From Cyanobacteria bacterium FACHB-DQ100 (GTDB lineage: Bacteria > Cyanobacteriota > Cyanobacteriia > Leptolyngbyales > Leptolyngbyaceae), in assembly GCA_014695195.1 (NCBI GenBank), contig JACJNW010000041.1, forward strand, positions 62,001 through 126,000: 64,000 nt of DNA, written 5' to 3'. The notes under the pieces were generated by a model, which saw nothing but the letters and a program-made list of their open reading frames with translations, searched no databases and was not told where the DNA came from. Of this stretch, positions 1-11,805 are shown piece after piece (within the stretch, counting starts at the first letter, position 1; every line of letters begins with the position of its first letter). A program made the translations under genes and the position numbers.

Positions 1-1344
1 GTAGAAGTCTCGCGAGAAACAAATCTCGATCGCTACCAGCAGCTTTTAACTCAGATTGTGTGGAATGCCCGTCAGAATTTGGAGCTTCCAACCATTTGGC
101 AGGCGACAGTAGACGGGTTAGGAGCAGCGCTTGATGTCAGCCGCTGCATTATTTGTCCGTATGATCCGAAGCGATCGGCGATTGAAGCTGTAGCGGAATT
201 TCGCCAAGATTGTCTGAGTTCGCTGAAAGGTACGGTGTTTCAGCTTCAAGACGATCCGCTGCTTCAGAAAGCTTTGGCGACTTTAAAGCCGATTCGAGCC
301 GTGCGGCAGGTTCCCGAAGAGGTGAATCCTGCTCCAGAAGCCGATGTTCCGCAAACGCGACTGTTGGTGGCAACGCACTATCAGGAGCAGCCGAACGGGG
401 TGATTATTCTTGATCAGTGCGATCGCGATCGCGTTTGGACGCAGGCGGAATTGGAGTTTGTTCAGGAATTGGCGGATCAGGTGGGTACTTCGATCGCTCA
501 TGCGGCTTTGCTGATCGAGCTTCAACGAGCGAACGATAGTTTGATGCAGAAGCACCGCGAATTAGAGGAAGCGCGACACCAAGCTGAAGAAGCATCTCGG
601 CGCAAAAGTGAGTTTTTGGCGAATACGTCGCATGAATTGAGAACGCCGCTGAACGGGATGATCGGCTTTTTGAAGCTCATTCTCGACGGGATGGCAGAAG
701 ATCCCCAAGAGCAGCGGGAATTTATTGAAGAAGCGCATCGATCGGCAATTCACCTGTTTAATGTCATCAACGACGTTTTAGATATCGCCAAAATCGAAGC
801 TGGAAAAATGCAGATTGAATGCAGTCCGGTGAGCTTGCAAGAGTTGCTAGATCAAGTGGAGAACATGACTCGCACTCAAATTCGCCAAAAGAATCTCAGC
901 TTTGAGGTGCAGAAACCTCAAACTCATGATGAAATTGTATTGTTTGGGAATTATCAGCGATTACTTCAGGTACTGCTCAATTTAATGGGTAATGCAATTA
1001 AGTTCACCAACGAAGGTGGCATTACCGTGAGTGCAGAAGTGATCAAAAAGCGGATTGTTGTTCAGGACGAAGAACTACCTGGACTGGTGAAGATTCGAGT
1101 TGCGGATACTGGCATTGGTGTATCGCTGGATAAGCAAGATAAGCTTTTTCAGTCATTTAGTCAGGTGGACGGCTCGTTGACGCGGCAGTATGGGGGCACT
1201 GGGCTAGGGCTAGCAATTTCCCAAAAGCTGGTCGAGGCTATGGGAGGCGTCGTAAATTTCTACAGCATGGGTGAGGGTCTGGGATCAACTGTTACTTTTA
1301 CCATTCCGCTCTATCAAGAGCCTGTGATGATTGCAGCGAATTGA
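1..1344 (+). CDS. GAF-domain sensor histidine kinase (5' end outside window)
   Basis: The reading frame is open from base 1 with no start in view, so this is the C-terminal part of a longer kinase. A GAF-like domain (about bases 60-500) is followed by a short coiled coil and a HisKA domain. The H-box [10 protein letters not shown] places the phospho-accepting His at bases 631-633. The ATPase domain follows, with N-box [10 protein letters not shown]1 box VADTGIGV and G2 box [10 protein letters not shown], so all catalytic motifs are present. It should autophosphorylate and signal to a response regulator that is not in view. No receiver domain follows the kinase core. The gene ends in VMIAAN. 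Ligand and partner are unknown. Confidence 0.9.
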   Translation, partial: VEVSRETNLDRYQQLLTQIVWNARQNLELPTIWQATVDGLGAALDVSRCIICPYDPKRSAIEAVAEFRQDCLSSLKGTVFQLQDDPLLQKALATLKPIRAVRQVPEEVNPAPEADVPQTRLLVATHYQEQPNGVIILDQCDRDRVWTQAELEFVQELADQVGTSIAHAALLIELQRANDSLMQKHRELEEARHQAEEASRRKSEFLANTSHELRTPLNGMIGFLKLILDGMAEDPQEQREFIEEAHRSAIHLFNVINDVLDIAKIEAGKMQIECSPVSLQELLDQVENMTRTQIRQKNLSFEVQKPQTHDEIVLFGNYQRLLQVLLNLMGNAIKFTNEGGITVSAEVIKKRIVVQDEELPGLVKIRVADTGIGVSLDKQDKLFQSFSQVDGSLTRQYGGTGLGLAISQKLVEAMGGVVNFYSMGEGLGSTVTFTIPLYQEPVMIAAN

Positions 1345-1475
1345 ATTGACGATCGCTGACATGAAATTTTTGCCCTGCTCGATTCACGCATTGAAAAGAT
1401 GCAGTAACAGCCTGTACAAATGATTTAAAGAAACGTAGAAATTTACATCACCCAAGCTGCTTTGTTAGCCGATAA

Positions 1476-2030
1476 TCATCGTGGAGGGAATGGAGGTCGT
1501 TCACTCTGCCAGGTTTTTCCGCTATCGAAACTGGTAAATACAGCTTTAGGAAGATAATCTTTCCTTGCCCATCCTTCTGATACTTCAGCCCTTAAAGCGT
1601 TTTCTTGAAGAAAAAAGTTCACACAGACATCAGTTTCTGGCTTAAACAATTTTCTAGCAAAATCCCTAGTTTCCGTAAAACTGTTACCTCCATCAGAACT
1701 GTAAAGAGTGCCTGCAATCAAAACCTGTTGCCCTATTTGCTGAAATGATTGTTCACAGCTAGATCCACAACCTCCGATGCCGTCGCCCTCAACTACCAAG
1801 GTCGGAAATTTGAAAATTGGAGAGATCTTGAGTATTCGAGCATGGCACGCCCAGTGGTAATCTATGAAGCCAACTCTATATTCACGAGTCACCAGTCTCA
1901 AATGAAGACCTTGCAGGGTTCTGAAGTTGCAATGATTGCTGAAAGAGCCGTTGGTTGAGCAGAGGAAAATAATGCAGCCCACAAGAGCAAGAAGAATAGA
2001 CCAGCTAAATCTTTTTACATGCTCAAGCAT
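1476..2030 (-). CDS. Hypothetical membrane-anchored protein with Asp-box-like motifs
   Basis: 184 residues. An N-terminal hydrophobic stretch (about residues 9-27, ending near a Cys-Ser) suggests a signal anchor or export signal. The rest is polar, with several cysteines in pairs (GGCGSSC), and contains two BNR/Asp-box-like motifs, SSDGGNSF and SFDSGKTW, typical of beta-propeller blades. The protein is too short for a full propeller. It lies downstream of psaB on the same strand but beyond a strong terminator, so it is probably transcribed separately. I do not recognise the family. It could be an envelope protein or an immunity-type protein; neither is shown by the sequence. Confidence 0.55.
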   Translation of the reverse strand: MLEHVKRFSWSILLALVGCIIFLCSTNGSFSNHCNFRTLQGLHLRLVTREYRVGFIDYHWACHARILKISPIFKFPTLVVEGDGIGGCGSSCEQSFQQIGQQVLIAGTLYSSDGGNSFTETRDFARKLFKPETDVCVNFFLQENALRAEVSEGWARKDYLPKAVFTSFDSGKTWQSERPPFPPR

Positions 2031-2100
2031 TTGAAAGCCTAGTACAGGATGCTGTTTTAATAATACTTTTGAACTCCAGAATTAGATGATTTTTCCTGTA

Positions 2101-2130
2101 AAAATCCCCCACCCGAAGGCGAGGGATTTT
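2101..2130 (-). terminator. Intrinsic terminator of psaAB with UUCG tetraloop
   Basis: On the minus strand the 30 bases fold into a 13-bp stem (AAAATCCC...GGGATTTT, with two G-U pairs) closed by a C(UUCG)G tetraloop and followed by a short T run. It begins 28 bases after the psaB stop. Confidence 0.85.
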
Positions 2131-2157
2131 CTTATTTACCTACCACATTCAGTTCGA

Positions 2158-4359
2158 TCAACCGAACTTACCTGCGGTCGCTGCAATCACGAAGGCTGCA
2201 TACGTCAGTACGTAACCTGCGGTGAAGTGAACCAGACCGACTAACCGACCTTGAACGATCGACAGAGCAACTGGCTTATCCTTGAATCGAATCAAGTTTG
2301 CCAACGGAGTGCGCTCATGGGCCCACACCAAGGTCTCGATCAATTCTTGCCAGTAACCACGCCACGAGATCAAGAACATGAATCCGGTCGCCCAAACCAG
2401 GTGTCCTAAGAGGAACATCCAAGCCCAAACTGCCAGGTTATTCATGCCATACGGGTTGTAACCGTTGATTAGTGGAGCCGAATACTGCCACAGGTAGTCA
2501 CGCAGCCAACCCATCAGATAGGTCGAACTTTCGTTGAACTGAGCCACGTTACCAGACCAGATTGCGAGATGCTTCCAGTGCCAGTAGAACGTTACCCAAC
2601 CGATCGTATTCAACATCCAGAACATCGCCAGATAGAAGGAGTCCCATGCAGAGATATCGCAGGTACCGCCACGACCCGGACCATCGCAAGGGAATGCGTA
2701 GCCAAAGTCTTTCTTATCGGGCATCAGCTTCGATCCACGAGCATCCAACGCGCCCTTAACCAAGATCAAGGTGGTGGTGTGCAGACCGAGCGCGATCGCG
2801 TGGTGAACTAAGAAGTCACCAGGTCCAATGGTCAAGAACAGCGAGTTCACGCCGCTATTGATTCCATCCAACCAACCGGGCAGGTAAGCTGCACCAGTGT
2901 TAGACGCAATGCTATCCGCGTTCGACAGTAGGGTGTTGAAACCATACAGTGCCTTACCGTGGGAGGCTTGGATGAACTGAGCGAACACAGGCTCGATCAG
3001 GATCTGCTTCTCAGGAGTTCCGAAAGCAACTACCACATCGTTGTGGACATAAAGACCCAAGGTGTGGAAGCCAAGGAACAACGATACCCAGCTTAGGTGC
3101 GAGATAATCGCTTCCTTGTGACCCAGAATCCGTGCAAGCACGTTGTTCTTGTTTTGGTCTGGATCGTAGTCACGAACCCAGAAGATTGCGCCGTGTGCGA
3201 AAGCTCCAACCATCAGGAAGCCTGCAATGTACTGGTGATGGGTGTACAGCGCAGCTTGTGTGGTGAAGTCCTTCGACATGAAGGCATAGGGCGGCATCGA
3301 GTACATATGCTGTGCCACCACGGAAGTCACCGTACCCAAAGCACCCAGGGCAAGACCCAATTGGAAGTGCAGCGAGTTATTTACGGTGTCATACAGACCT
3401 CTGTGACCTTCGCCCAATCCACCAGCAGGGGGGATGTGCGCGTTCAAGATGTCTCTGATGCTGTGACCGATACCAAAGTTGGTGCGGTACATATGACCAG
3501 CCACGATGAAGATCACCGCGATCGCGAGGTGGTGATGAGCCATGTCGGTCAGCCACAGCGATTCGGTTTGCGGATGGAATCCACCGAGGAAAGTCAAGAT
3601 TGCAGAACCCGAACCTTGAGCCGTTCCGAAAATGTGGTTCGCAGTATCAGGGTTTTCTGCGTACACGCTCCAGTTGCCTGTGAAGAACGGTGCAAGACCT
3701 GCAGGGTGCGGCATCGTGGACAAGAAGTTGTTCCAGCCCACGTGCTGACCGCGAGATTCGGGAATTGCAACGTGAATCAAGTGACCTGCCCAAGCCAAGG
3801 AGCTAACTCCAAACAGACCCGCCAAGTGGTGGTTCAGACGCGATTCAGCGTTTTTGAACCAAGCCAAGCTTGGACGGAACTTCGGCTGGAGATGCAGCCA
3901 ACCTGCGAACAGGAGAACTGCGGACAGAATCAGCAAGAAGATCGAACCTTGGTATAAATCACCGTTGGTTCTCATACCGATCGTGTACCACCAGTGGTAC
4001 AGACCAGAGTAGGAAATATCAACCGGATAGTTCGCGCCGCCTTGCGTAAACGCTTCGACTGCGGGTTTACCGAATTGAGGATCCCAAATCGCGTGAGCGA
4101 TCGGGCGGACATTTAGAGGATCTTTGATCCACTGAGGGAAGTTGCCTTGCCAAGCAACGTGAAAGAGACTACCAGATGCCCAGAGGAAGATGATCGCCAG
4201 ATGTCCGAAGTGAGTTGCAAAAAGCTTTTGGTAAAGCTTTTCTTCTGTCATTCCGTCGTGGCTTTCAAAGTCGTGAGCAGTAGCGATTCCGTACCAAATC
4301 CGACGAGTTGTAGGATCTTGGGCAAGGTCTTGACTAAATTTTGGGAACTTAGTTGCCAT
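2158..4359 (-). CDS. psaB: Photosystem I P700 apoprotein A2 (PsaB)
   Basis: 733 residues, full length for the family. PsaB pairs with PsaA to form the photosystem I core that binds P700, the antenna chlorophylls and electron carriers A0, A1 and FX in the thylakoid membrane. The FX-cluster motif [12 protein letters not shown] sits at residues 556-567, supplying Cys558 and Cys567. His-rich transmembrane segments (for example [10 protein letters not shown] and THHQYIAG) supply chlorophyll ligands. The start MATKFPKF is canonical. The gene begins 26 bases after the psaA stop, so the two form an operon, and ends just before a UUCG terminator. Confidence 0.99.
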   Translation of the reverse strand: MATKFPKFSQDLAQDPTTRRIWYGIATAHDFESHDGMTEEKLYQKLFATHFGHLAIIFLWASGSLFHVAWQGNFPQWIKDPLNVRPIAHAIWDPQFGKPAVEAFTQGGANYPVDISYSGLYHWWYTIGMRTNGDLYQGSIFLLILSAVLLFAGWLHLQPKFRPSLAWFKNAESRLNHHLAGLFGVSSLAWAGHLIHVAIPESRGQHVGWNNFLSTMPHPAGLAPFFTGNWSVYAENPDTANHIFGTAQGSGSAILTFLGGFHPQTESLWLTDMAHHHLAIAVIFIVAGHMYRTNFGIGHSIRDILNAHIPPAGGLGEGHRGLYDTVNNSLHFQLGLALGALGTVTSVVAQHMYSMPPYAFMSKDFTTQAALYTHHQYIAGFLMVGAFAHGAIFWVRDYDPDQNKNNVLARILGHKEAIISHLSWVSLFLGFHTLGLYVHNDVVVAFGTPEKQILIEPVFAQFIQASHGKALYGFNTLLSNADSIASNTGAAYLPGWLDGINSGVNSLFLTIGPGDFLVHHAIALGLHTTTLILVKGALDARGSKLMPDKKDFGYAFPCDGPGRGGTCDISAWDSFYLAMFWMLNTIGWVTFYWHWKHLAIWSGNVAQFNESSTYLMGWLRDYLWQYSAPLINGYNPYGMNNLAVWAWMFLLGHLVWATGFMFLISWRGYWQELIETLVWAHERTPLANLIRFKDKPVALSIVQGRLVGLVHFTAGYVLTYAAFVIAATAGKFG

Positions 4360-4385
4360 AGCTGTTTGTTAATCCTCGCTCATCG

Positions 4386-6641
4386 TCATCCGATGGAAAT
4401 TGACCGAGCTAGGAAGAATGCCCATGTGGTGACAATTCCGCCTAAGAGGTAGTGAGCAACGCCCACAGCCCGTCCTTGAATAATACTCAATGCACGCGGT
4501 TGGATAGAGGGTGCAACTTTGAGTTTGTTGTGCGCCCAAACGATCGACTCGATCAGTTCTTGCCAGTAGCCACGTCCGCTAAACAGGAACATCAAGCTGA
4601 ATGCCCAAACAAAGTGAGCGCCCAGGAAGAGAAGTCCGTAAGCCGACAGTGCTGAACCGTAGGATCCAATCACTTGCGCCGCTTGTGCCCACAAGAAGTC
4701 GCGCAACCAACCGTTGATTGTGATTGCACTTTGAGCGAAATTACCGCCCGTTACGTGATCAACTGTTCCATCCGGCGCAACTGTACCCCAGACATCGGAT
4801 TGCATTTTCCACGAGAAGTGGAAGATTGCGATCGACAGGGAGTTGTACATCCAGAACAGACCGAGGAACACGTGATCCCAACCAGACACTTGGCAGGTGC
4901 CGCCACGACCCGGGCCATCGCACGGGAAGCGGAAACCAAGGTTGGCTTTATCAGGAATCAAGCGTGAGCTACGTGCAAACAGTACGCCCTTCAAGAGGAT
5001 CAATACCGTGACGTGAATCGTGAAGGCGTGGATATGGTGAACCATGAAGTCCGCCGTACCCAGTGCGATCGGCATCATGGCAACTTTGCCACCGACCGCG
5101 ATTGTTCCACCACCAAACGCATAGCTAGCAGGAGCCAAAGCGTTGGGAGCGGTTCCACCCGGAGCCAGCGTGTGGAGGTTTTGAATCCACTGCGCAAACA
5201 CAGGTTGGAGTTGAATTGCGGTATCCGAGAACATATCTTGCGGACGACCCAAAGCGCGCATCGTGTCGTTGTGAACGTAAAGACCGAAGCTATGGAAGCC
5301 GAGGAAGATACAAACCCAGTTCAAGTGGGAAATGATGGCATCCCGGTGACGCAGAACGCGATCGAGGTTGTTGTTTTGGTTCACAACCGGATCGTAGTCG
5401 CGCACCATGAAGATTGCCGCGTGAGCCGCACCACCGACGATGAAGAATCCACCGATCCACATATGGTGCGTGAAGATCGACAACTGAGTTGCGTAGTCAG
5501 TTGCGAGGTAGGGGTAAGGCGGCATCGCATACATATGCTGTGCAACGATGATGCTCAAGGAGCCAACCATTGCCAGGTTGATTGCCAGTTGCGCGTGCCA
5601 GGAGGTCGTCAGGTTTTCATAAAGACCTTTGTGACCTTCTCCAGTAAACGGACCTTTGTGTGCCTCAAGGATTTCCTTGATGCTGTGACCGATACCCCAG
5701 TTCGTGCGGTACTGGTGTCCAGCAATCAGGAACAACACAGCGATCGCCAAGTGGTGATGTGCGCTATCCGTCAGCCAGAGTCCGCCTGTAACCGGATTCA
5801 GTCCACCTTTGAAGGTGAGGAAGTCTGCGTACTCGCCCCAGTTGAGGGTAAAGAAAGGAATTAGACCTTTAGCAAAGCTGGGGTAGATGTCTGCCATCAA
5901 TTGGGTGTTCAGGATGAACTCATGAGGCAGAGGGATCTTGTCCGCAGGAACTCCGCGATCGAGGAGTTCGTTAATCGGCAACGCCACGTGGATCTGGTGA
6001 CCCGCCCAAGCGAGTGAACCGAGTCCGAACAGACCCGACAAGTGGTGGTTCAGCATCGACTCCACATTCTGGAACCATTCCAGTTTGGGTGCGCGCTTGT
6101 GGTAGTGGAACCAACCTGCAAACAACATCAAACCAGCCATGACCAAACCGCCGATCGCGGTGACATAAAGCTGGAAGGTGTTTGTAAAGCCAGCCGCTCT
6201 CCACAGTTGGAAGAATCCAGAGGTGATCTGAATTCCGTGGAAGCCGCCGCCGACATCCGCGTTAAGAATTTCTTGACCGAAGATGTTCCACACAACCTGA
6301 GCACTGGGTTTAACTCCAGTGGGGTTGGCGAGCCATGCTTCGTAGTTTGAAAACTTAGCGCCGTGGAAGTACATTCCACTCAACCAAATGAACACAACGG
6401 CTAAGTGACCGAAGTGTGCGCTAAAAATTTTGCGAGAAACGTCTTCTAAGTCGCTTGTATGGCTATCGAAATCGTGAGCGTTAGCGTGGAGGTTCCAAAT
6501 CCAGGTGGTGGTTTTGGGCCCTTTAGCTAGGGTGCGATCGAAGTGTCCCGGCTGACCCCATCTCTCAAAAGAAGTGGGAACGGGATCTTTATCAACGACC
6601 ACCCGTGCCTTCGCCTCGCGCTCCGGTGGGCTAATTGTCAT
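4386..6641 (-). CDS. psaA: Photosystem I P700 apoprotein A1 (PsaA)
   Basis: 751 residues from the chosen start MTISPPERE, the usual length. The frame stays open 67 codons further upstream, but that extension is unlike PsaA. The chosen ATG at 6641 is preceded by a strong GAGGAGAG ribosome site. PsaA carries half of the FX ligands: [12 protein letters not shown] at residues 572-583 (Cys574, Cys583). It forms the photosystem I heterodimer with PsaB and is the promoter-proximal gene of the psaAB operon. A long untranslated leader (about 200 bases if the proposed promoter is right) is consistent with light-responsive control of psaAB in other cyanobacteria. Confidence 0.99.
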   Translation of the reverse strand: MTISPPEREAKARVVVDKDPVPTSFERWGQPGHFDRTLAKGPKTTTWIWNLHANAHDFDSHTSDLEDVSRKIFSAHFGHLAVVFIWLSGMYFHGAKFSNYEAWLANPTGVKPSAQVVWNIFGQEILNADVGGGFHGIQITSGFFQLWRAAGFTNTFQLYVTAIGGLVMAGLMLFAGWFHYHKRAPKLEWFQNVESMLNHHLSGLFGLGSLAWAGHQIHVALPINELLDRGVPADKIPLPHEFILNTQLMADIYPSFAKGLIPFFTLNWGEYADFLTFKGGLNPVTGGLWLTDSAHHHLAIAVLFLIAGHQYRTNWGIGHSIKEILEAHKGPFTGEGHKGLYENLTTSWHAQLAINLAMVGSLSIIVAQHMYAMPPYPYLATDYATQLSIFTHHMWIGGFFIVGGAAHAAIFMVRDYDPVVNQNNNLDRVLRHRDAIISHLNWVCIFLGFHSFGLYVHNDTMRALGRPQDMFSDTAIQLQPVFAQWIQNLHTLAPGGTAPNALAPASYAFGGGTIAVGGKVAMMPIALGTADFMVHHIHAFTIHVTVLILLKGVLFARSSRLIPDKANLGFRFPCDGPGRGGTCQVSGWDHVFLGLFWMYNSLSIAIFHFSWKMQSDVWGTVAPDGTVDHVTGGNFAQSAITINGWLRDFLWAQAAQVIGSYGSALSAYGLLFLGAHFVWAFSLMFLFSGRGYWQELIESIVWAHNKLKVAPSIQPRALSIIQGRAVGVAHYLLGGIVTTWAFFLARSISIG

Positions 6642-6848
6642 TGAGACTCTCCTCTCTCTAGACAAGGAACGAGTTATCCCTATCCGGCAACTGGTCTCAA
6701 ACCCTTCTGTTAAGCTCTGGCTGCGGAATGACTGAGGTTGATAAGACCTAGTTGCGTTGTCGCGGTTAATGCAGGCTTCGAGCTTGGCTTGAGGTTCCAG
6801 GATTCCCGTGAATTCGGGATGTGTGCCTTCGTGGGTTCTCAATGGGTC

Positions 6849-6854
6849 ATTATA
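6849..6854 (-). promoter_or_regulatory. psaA: Candidate psaA -10 element (TATAAT)
   Basis: A perfect TATAAT on the minus strand would start transcription near 6842, giving a leader of about 200 bases before the psaA ATG. There is no clear -35 hexamer. The rest of the 702-base gap (6642-7343) holds no convincing gene. A TATAGT at about 7255-7260 on the plus strand may be the -10 of the gene at 7344. Confidence 0.4.
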
Positions 6855-7343
6855 GGGCTTTCATGAAAACGTTTCCGAACGTAATTAACAATAATTCAAA
6901 GTTCTGGATTTCTTGACGGTGCTTGGGTCTCAGGCTCCGAGCAGAAATAAAAAGTCAAGAGTTTGTCGCTTAACTTTACATTGCTAAAGGATTGGAATTC
7001 GTAATCAAATTAATCGAGCACAATTGATATTTCCTGCTCTTTCTATTAATAAAACGTTGTAGAAGTTCGAGGTGGTGGACGATCGAGCCGTTGATCTCCG
7101 CGTTTTTACTCAAACTACTCAACACGGTACCCCAGCTTGAGGTAGAGCAATCACACGTACCTGTGGCAGCTTGGTGCTCTTCGTTGCGGGAAGCGTGCTG
7201 TATCCAAGTAATTAAAGAGATACTTCGATCGTCGCCTCTGTGCCTAAATTTTCCGCTATAGTGCCGTAGGAACAGCGATCGAGTTGTACGGCAATGTCCT
7301 GAAACCTCTAAGCTGTTGGCTGTTCGATTAGGAGAGATACCTG

Positions 7344-9338
7344 GTGTTTGGGATCATGCGCTGGCGCGGGACGGCTAGAACTCTTTCAGTCTCATTAGTA
7401 TTAGCAATGCTGCTCAATTTGGGTGGAGTTGCGCCGAGTTTGGCGGCTCCGAAAGGTTCGGCAAAATTGGCAGGGAGGATTTCAGAAGCATCGCCGCCAG
7501 AAGTCATTCAGCAATTAAAGCCCTTGCTGGACAAGTATCAGCCACAGGTGTCGATCGCTTCTCCACGCCCAAACGAGGTGGTAGACGACAATACTGTTTC
7601 TGTCAAATTTAATGTTAAAGATCTGCCCTTATACAAGGACGCAGAGCTGGGTTTAGGACCGCATCTTCATGTGTTTCTAGACGATCAACCGTATCAAGCG
7701 GTTTATGATGTGAGTCAGCCGCTTGTTCTTAAAGATTTAGCAGCAGGAACTCACACAATTCGTGCGTTTGCAGGTCGTCCTTGGCATGAAAGCTTTAAGA
7801 ATGATGGGGCATATGCTCAGACGACGTTTCATGTCTTTACAAAAACGCCAAGCAATAGTCCCGATCCAAAACTGCCGCTACTTACTTACAGCCGCCCACA
7901 GGCAACCTACGGGGCAGAACCTGTTCTATTAGATTTCTATTTGACGAATGCGCCGTTACACATTGTCGCGCAGGAGGATAGTAAAGATGAGGTTGCGGAT
8001 TGGCGCGTGAAAGTGACGGTGAATGGCGATAGTTTTACGCTTGATCGCTGGCAACCGATCTACTTAAAAGGCTTCAAACCGGGCAAAAACTGGGTGCAGC
8101 TTGAATACGTAGACGACAAGGGCAATCCGGTTCAAAACGTTTACAACAACGCCGCACGAATATTTAATTACGAGCTGAACGGACAAGATACGCTGTCGAG
8201 ATTAGTTCGAGGTGAAATTCCGTTTGATCAGGCGGTGTCGATCGTTGATCCCAATTACAAGCCGACTGCCGAACCCTCAGCGCCCGAACCGACTCCAGTT
8301 CCGGTTGCACCAGCCGTCGAAAAAGCTCCAACCGAGCCAGAGGTAAGAGAAACCCCGCAACCAATCGAAGAAGCTCCAAAACCTGCTGAAACTCCAAAAC
8401 CGCAAGGGGGATTCTTTAATCGCTTTAAGCGATCAGAACCGAAACCGAGCGTTGCCCCTAGCCCAGAGCCATCGCCTGAACCGGAAAAAGCGATCGCGCC
8501 TGAGCCAGAAAAAGTAATTGAGCTTCCTGCAAGTCCTGCACCTGAACCAGAAGCGCCTGAGATCGGCGCGCCTGTGGCTCCGGCAGAAAAACCTCAAGGT
8601 GGCTTCTTTAATCGCTTTAAGCGTCCGGCTGCACCTGTTATTGCGCCAAGCCCTGAACCTGAAGTAACAACGGAGCCAGAAAAGATTGAGCAACCTGAAG
8701 TATCTACACCTGAAACACCAGTCATAGAGCCAGAAGCGGAGAAAACACCAGAGTCAATTCAGCCTGCTCCAGAAGCAAAGGAAGCGCCAAAGGGTGGATT
8801 CTTCGATCGTTTCAAGCGTTCAGAATCAAAGCCTACAGTCGTTCTTCCGTCTCCAACTCCAGTTCCTGATGATCTGACTGCGCCGGAAGCTGCTGAACCT
8901 GTGGAAGCTGAAACTGTGGAAACGGAGCCTGCTGAACCAGAACAGATTGAAATCAAGCCTGCTCCAGTCGCTCCAGTGGTGAAGGAAGCACCGAAGGGCG
9001 GATTCTTTGACCGATTTAAGCGGTCAGAGTCGAAACCTGAGATTGTCTTACCTTCTCCTACCCCGATTCCCGATGATCTATCTGCCCCAGAGATGGCAGC
9101 ACCGATAGAGACAAAACCTACTGAAGCAGAGGGAAGACCCGAACCGCTCGGAACTCCGGTGCAAGAGGCAAAGCCGCCTGCCGTTCAAGAGCCTGTTAAA
9201 TCCGCTCCTGAAGCAACCTCCTCTGAGTTTGAGCCACAAACCGAACTCGAACGACGATTGGGAATGCCACTTAAACCCCGTATTTCTCAGCCTCCTGTTA
9301 ATCCACAGCCTGCGCTATCCCCGGAGAGCGCTGAGTAA
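7344..9338 (+). CDS. Secreted Pro/Glu-rich protein with four GGFF(N/D)RFKR motifs
   Basis: 664 residues with GTG start preceded by AGGAGA eight bases upstream. A signal peptide (residues about 1-35, ending SLAA) directs export. Residues 60-290 form a predicted all-beta region, possibly two Ig-like domains (PRPNEVV...VSVKFNVKD; VTVNGDSF...WVQLEYVDDKGNP). From residue 305 the chain is a long Pro/Glu/Ala linker carrying the basic-aromatic motif GGFFNRFKR at 355-363 and 419-427 and GGFFDRFKR at 484-492 and 552-560, spaced 64-68 residues apart. The last two copies share longer flanks (SESKP...LPSPTP). The N-terminal part resembles conserved cyanobacterial hypotheticals. The function is unknown; the repeats look like binding peptides for an anionic or membrane surface. 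Confidence 0.8.
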   Translation: MFGIMRWRGTARTLSVSLVLAMLLNLGGVAPSLAAPKGSAKLAGRISEASPPEVIQQLKPLLDKYQPQVSIASPRPNEVVDDNTVSVKFNVKDLPLYKDAELGLGPHLHVFLDDQPYQAVYDVSQPLVLKDLAAGTHTIRAFAGRPWHESFKNDGAYAQTTFHVFTKTPSNSPDPKLPLLTYSRPQATYGAEPVLLDFYLTNAPLHIVAQEDSKDEVADWRVKVTVNGDSFTLDRWQPIYLKGFKPGKNWVQLEYVDDKGNPVQNVYNNAARIFNYELNGQDTLSRLVRGEIPFDQAVSIVDPNYKPTAEPSAPEPTPVPVAPAVEKAPTEPEVRETPQPIEEAPKPAETPKPQGGFFNRFKRSEPKPSVAPSPEPSPEPEKAIAPEPEKVIELPASPAPEPEAPEIGAPVAPAEKPQGGFFNRFKRPAAPVIAPSPEPEVTTEPEKIEQPEVSTPETPVIEPEAEKTPESIQPAPEAKEAPKGGFFDRFKRSESKPTVVLPSPTPVPDDLTAPEAAEPVEAETVETEPAEPEQIEIKPAPVAPVVKEAPKGGFFDRFKRSESKPEIVLPSPTPIPDDLSAPEMAAPIETKPTEAEGRPEPLGTPVQEAKPPAVQEPVKSAPEATSSEFEPQTELERRLGMPLKPRISQPPVNPQPALSPESAE

Positions 9339-9347
9339 CAGAGTTTC

Positions 9348-10772
9348 ATGGTTCGCGCACCAGAGTTTCCAAAAGATTTAGCGTGGCTCAATGTTCATCG
9401 TCCCCTGTCTCTCAAAGAGTTTCGGGGACGCATTGTTTTGCTGGATTTCTGGACATACGGCTGTATCAATTGCGTTCACAGCTTGCCGGATTTGGGATAT
9501 TTGGAGCAGAAATATAAAGATCGCTTAACTGTTCTCAGCATTCATTCAGCAAAATTTGAGAATGAGGGCGCGATCGAGAACATTCGGCAAGCAATTCTTC
9601 GATACGAAATTACGCATCCTGTTTTAGTCGATCAAGACTTTAAAGTTTGGCAATCTTACGCAATTCGAGCTTATCCAACTTTTATTTTGATCAATCCGAA
9701 AGGATATATTGTGAAATTGATCGCAGGTGAAGGAAGGCGCGATCTCTTAGATCAAATAATTCAGGAATTAATCGAAAACAATGCGATCGAACCTCAGTCG
9801 ATCTCGTTTGCGCTTGAGGAATTTCCGATCTCTCCGCTTGCGTTTCCCGGTAAAGTCTTGGTTAAGGATTGCTTATTTATCTCAGATACCGGACATCATC
9901 GAATTGTAATGAGTTCGATCGAAGGCGAGGTTCTTCACATTATCGGAAGTGGAAATTCAGGATTACTTGATGGTGAATTCGATCAAGCTCAATTTTCAGC
10001 ACCGCAAGGAATGACATTCGATCGCACAAATCAATTACTTTATATTGCTGACACAGGAAATCATGCGATCCGCTGTGTTGACTTGAAGGCTAAAACAGTT
10101 AGCACGATCGCAGGAACCGGAAATCAAAGCAGAGTGATTTATCCCCACGGTGGGAAGGCTTTAGAAGTTGATTTAAATTCACCTTGGGATTTAGAAAAAA
10201 TTGGCGATCGTCTATTTATCGCCATGGCAGGCGCACATCAAATCTGGGAAATGCAAGCCGATAAGATCGAAACGTTTGCGGGAACTGGAGCCGAAGCAAG
10301 TTTCGATGGTGCCATTCAAGAAGCCGCATTTGCTCAACCCAGTGGGATTACAACAAACGGAAAAGAACTGTTTATTGCGGATAGCGAAACCAGTTCAATT
10401 CGATCGATTAATCTAGAAACAAATCAAGTAAAAACAATCTGTGGGGGTGGCGATTTGTATAATTTCGGCGATGTTGATGGAATTGGAGAAGCCGCACGAT
10501 TGCAGCATTGTTTGGGCGTTGAATTCAGTGAAAATCTTTGGATTGCGGATACTTACAATCACAAAATTAAGCGGATTGACGCGAATGGATTTTGCCAAAC
10601 GATCGCAGCAGATTCGCTCAATGAGCCTTCTGGAATTAGCGCAACAGCAACACATTTATTTATTGCTGATACAAACAATCACGTAATTCGGAAATTGAAT
10701 TTAACAACATTAGAAATGGCAACAATCAAATTTCCTAATCTTTGCGCTCCAAACGTCTGCCTACCCAACTAA
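9348..10772 (+). CDS. NHLRC2-like thioredoxin-fold / NHL-repeat protein
   Basis: 474 residues, beginning nine bases after the preceding stop, so probably co-transcribed with it. Residues about 20-140 are a TlpA/AhpC-type thioredoxin fold (LLDFWTYGCINC) with both redox Cys of the CINC motif (Cys39, Cys42) and a cis-Pro region (RAYPTFILI). The remainder is a beta-propeller of NHL repeats with recurring LYIADTGNHAIR-like blades (FISDTGHHR, LFIADSETSS, LWIADTYNHK, LFIADTNNH). The architecture matches NHLRC2-family proteins, which occur in bacteria and animals. A thiol redox or scaffold role is inferred. There is no signal peptide, so it is probably cytosolic. Confidence 0.85.
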   Translation: MVRAPEFPKDLAWLNVHRPLSLKEFRGRIVLLDFWTYGCINCVHSLPDLGYLEQKYKDRLTVLSIHSAKFENEGAIENIRQAILRYEITHPVLVDQDFKVWQSYAIRAYPTFILINPKGYIVKLIAGEGRRDLLDQIIQELIENNAIEPQSISFALEEFPISPLAFPGKVLVKDCLFISDTGHHRIVMSSIEGEVLHIIGSGNSGLLDGEFDQAQFSAPQGMTFDRTNQLLYIADTGNHAIRCVDLKAKTVSTIAGTGNQSRVIYPHGGKALEVDLNSPWDLEKIGDRLFIAMAGAHQIWEMQADKIETFAGTGAEASFDGAIQEAAFAQPSGITTNGKELFIADSETSSIRSINLETNQVKTICGGGDLYNFGDVDGIGEAARLQHCLGVEFSENLWIADTYNHKIKRIDANGFCQTIAADSLNEPSGISATATHLFIADTNNHVIRKLNLTTLEMATIKFPNLCAPNVCLPN

Positions 10773-10776
10773 AAAA

Positions 10777-10796
10777 GGGCATTCCGAAGAACGCCC
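10777..10796 (-). terminator. Intrinsic terminator with UUCG loop after fcl
   Basis: On the minus strand an 8-bp stem (GGGCGTTC/GAATGCCC) closed by TTCG is followed by TTTTTT. It lies 36 bases past the stop of the GDP-fucose synthase gene. It may also act on the converging plus-strand gene. Confidence 0.85.
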
Positions 10797-10831
10797 CTCA
10801 CACATTGAAGAAAGAACTTAAAGAAACAACT

Positions 10832-11791
<960 letters not shown>

Positions 11792-11805
11792 CTATGTAAG
11801 TTTTC

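Noticed and set aside
3097-3957. Long plus-strand open frame (286 codons) across psaB
   Set aside because: Lies entirely antisense to psaB; its protein is a low-complexity mix with no domain, as expected from the codon bias of the opposite strand.
5013-5864. Long plus-strand open frame (283 codons) across psaA
   Set aside because: Antisense shadow of psaA with no recognisable protein features.
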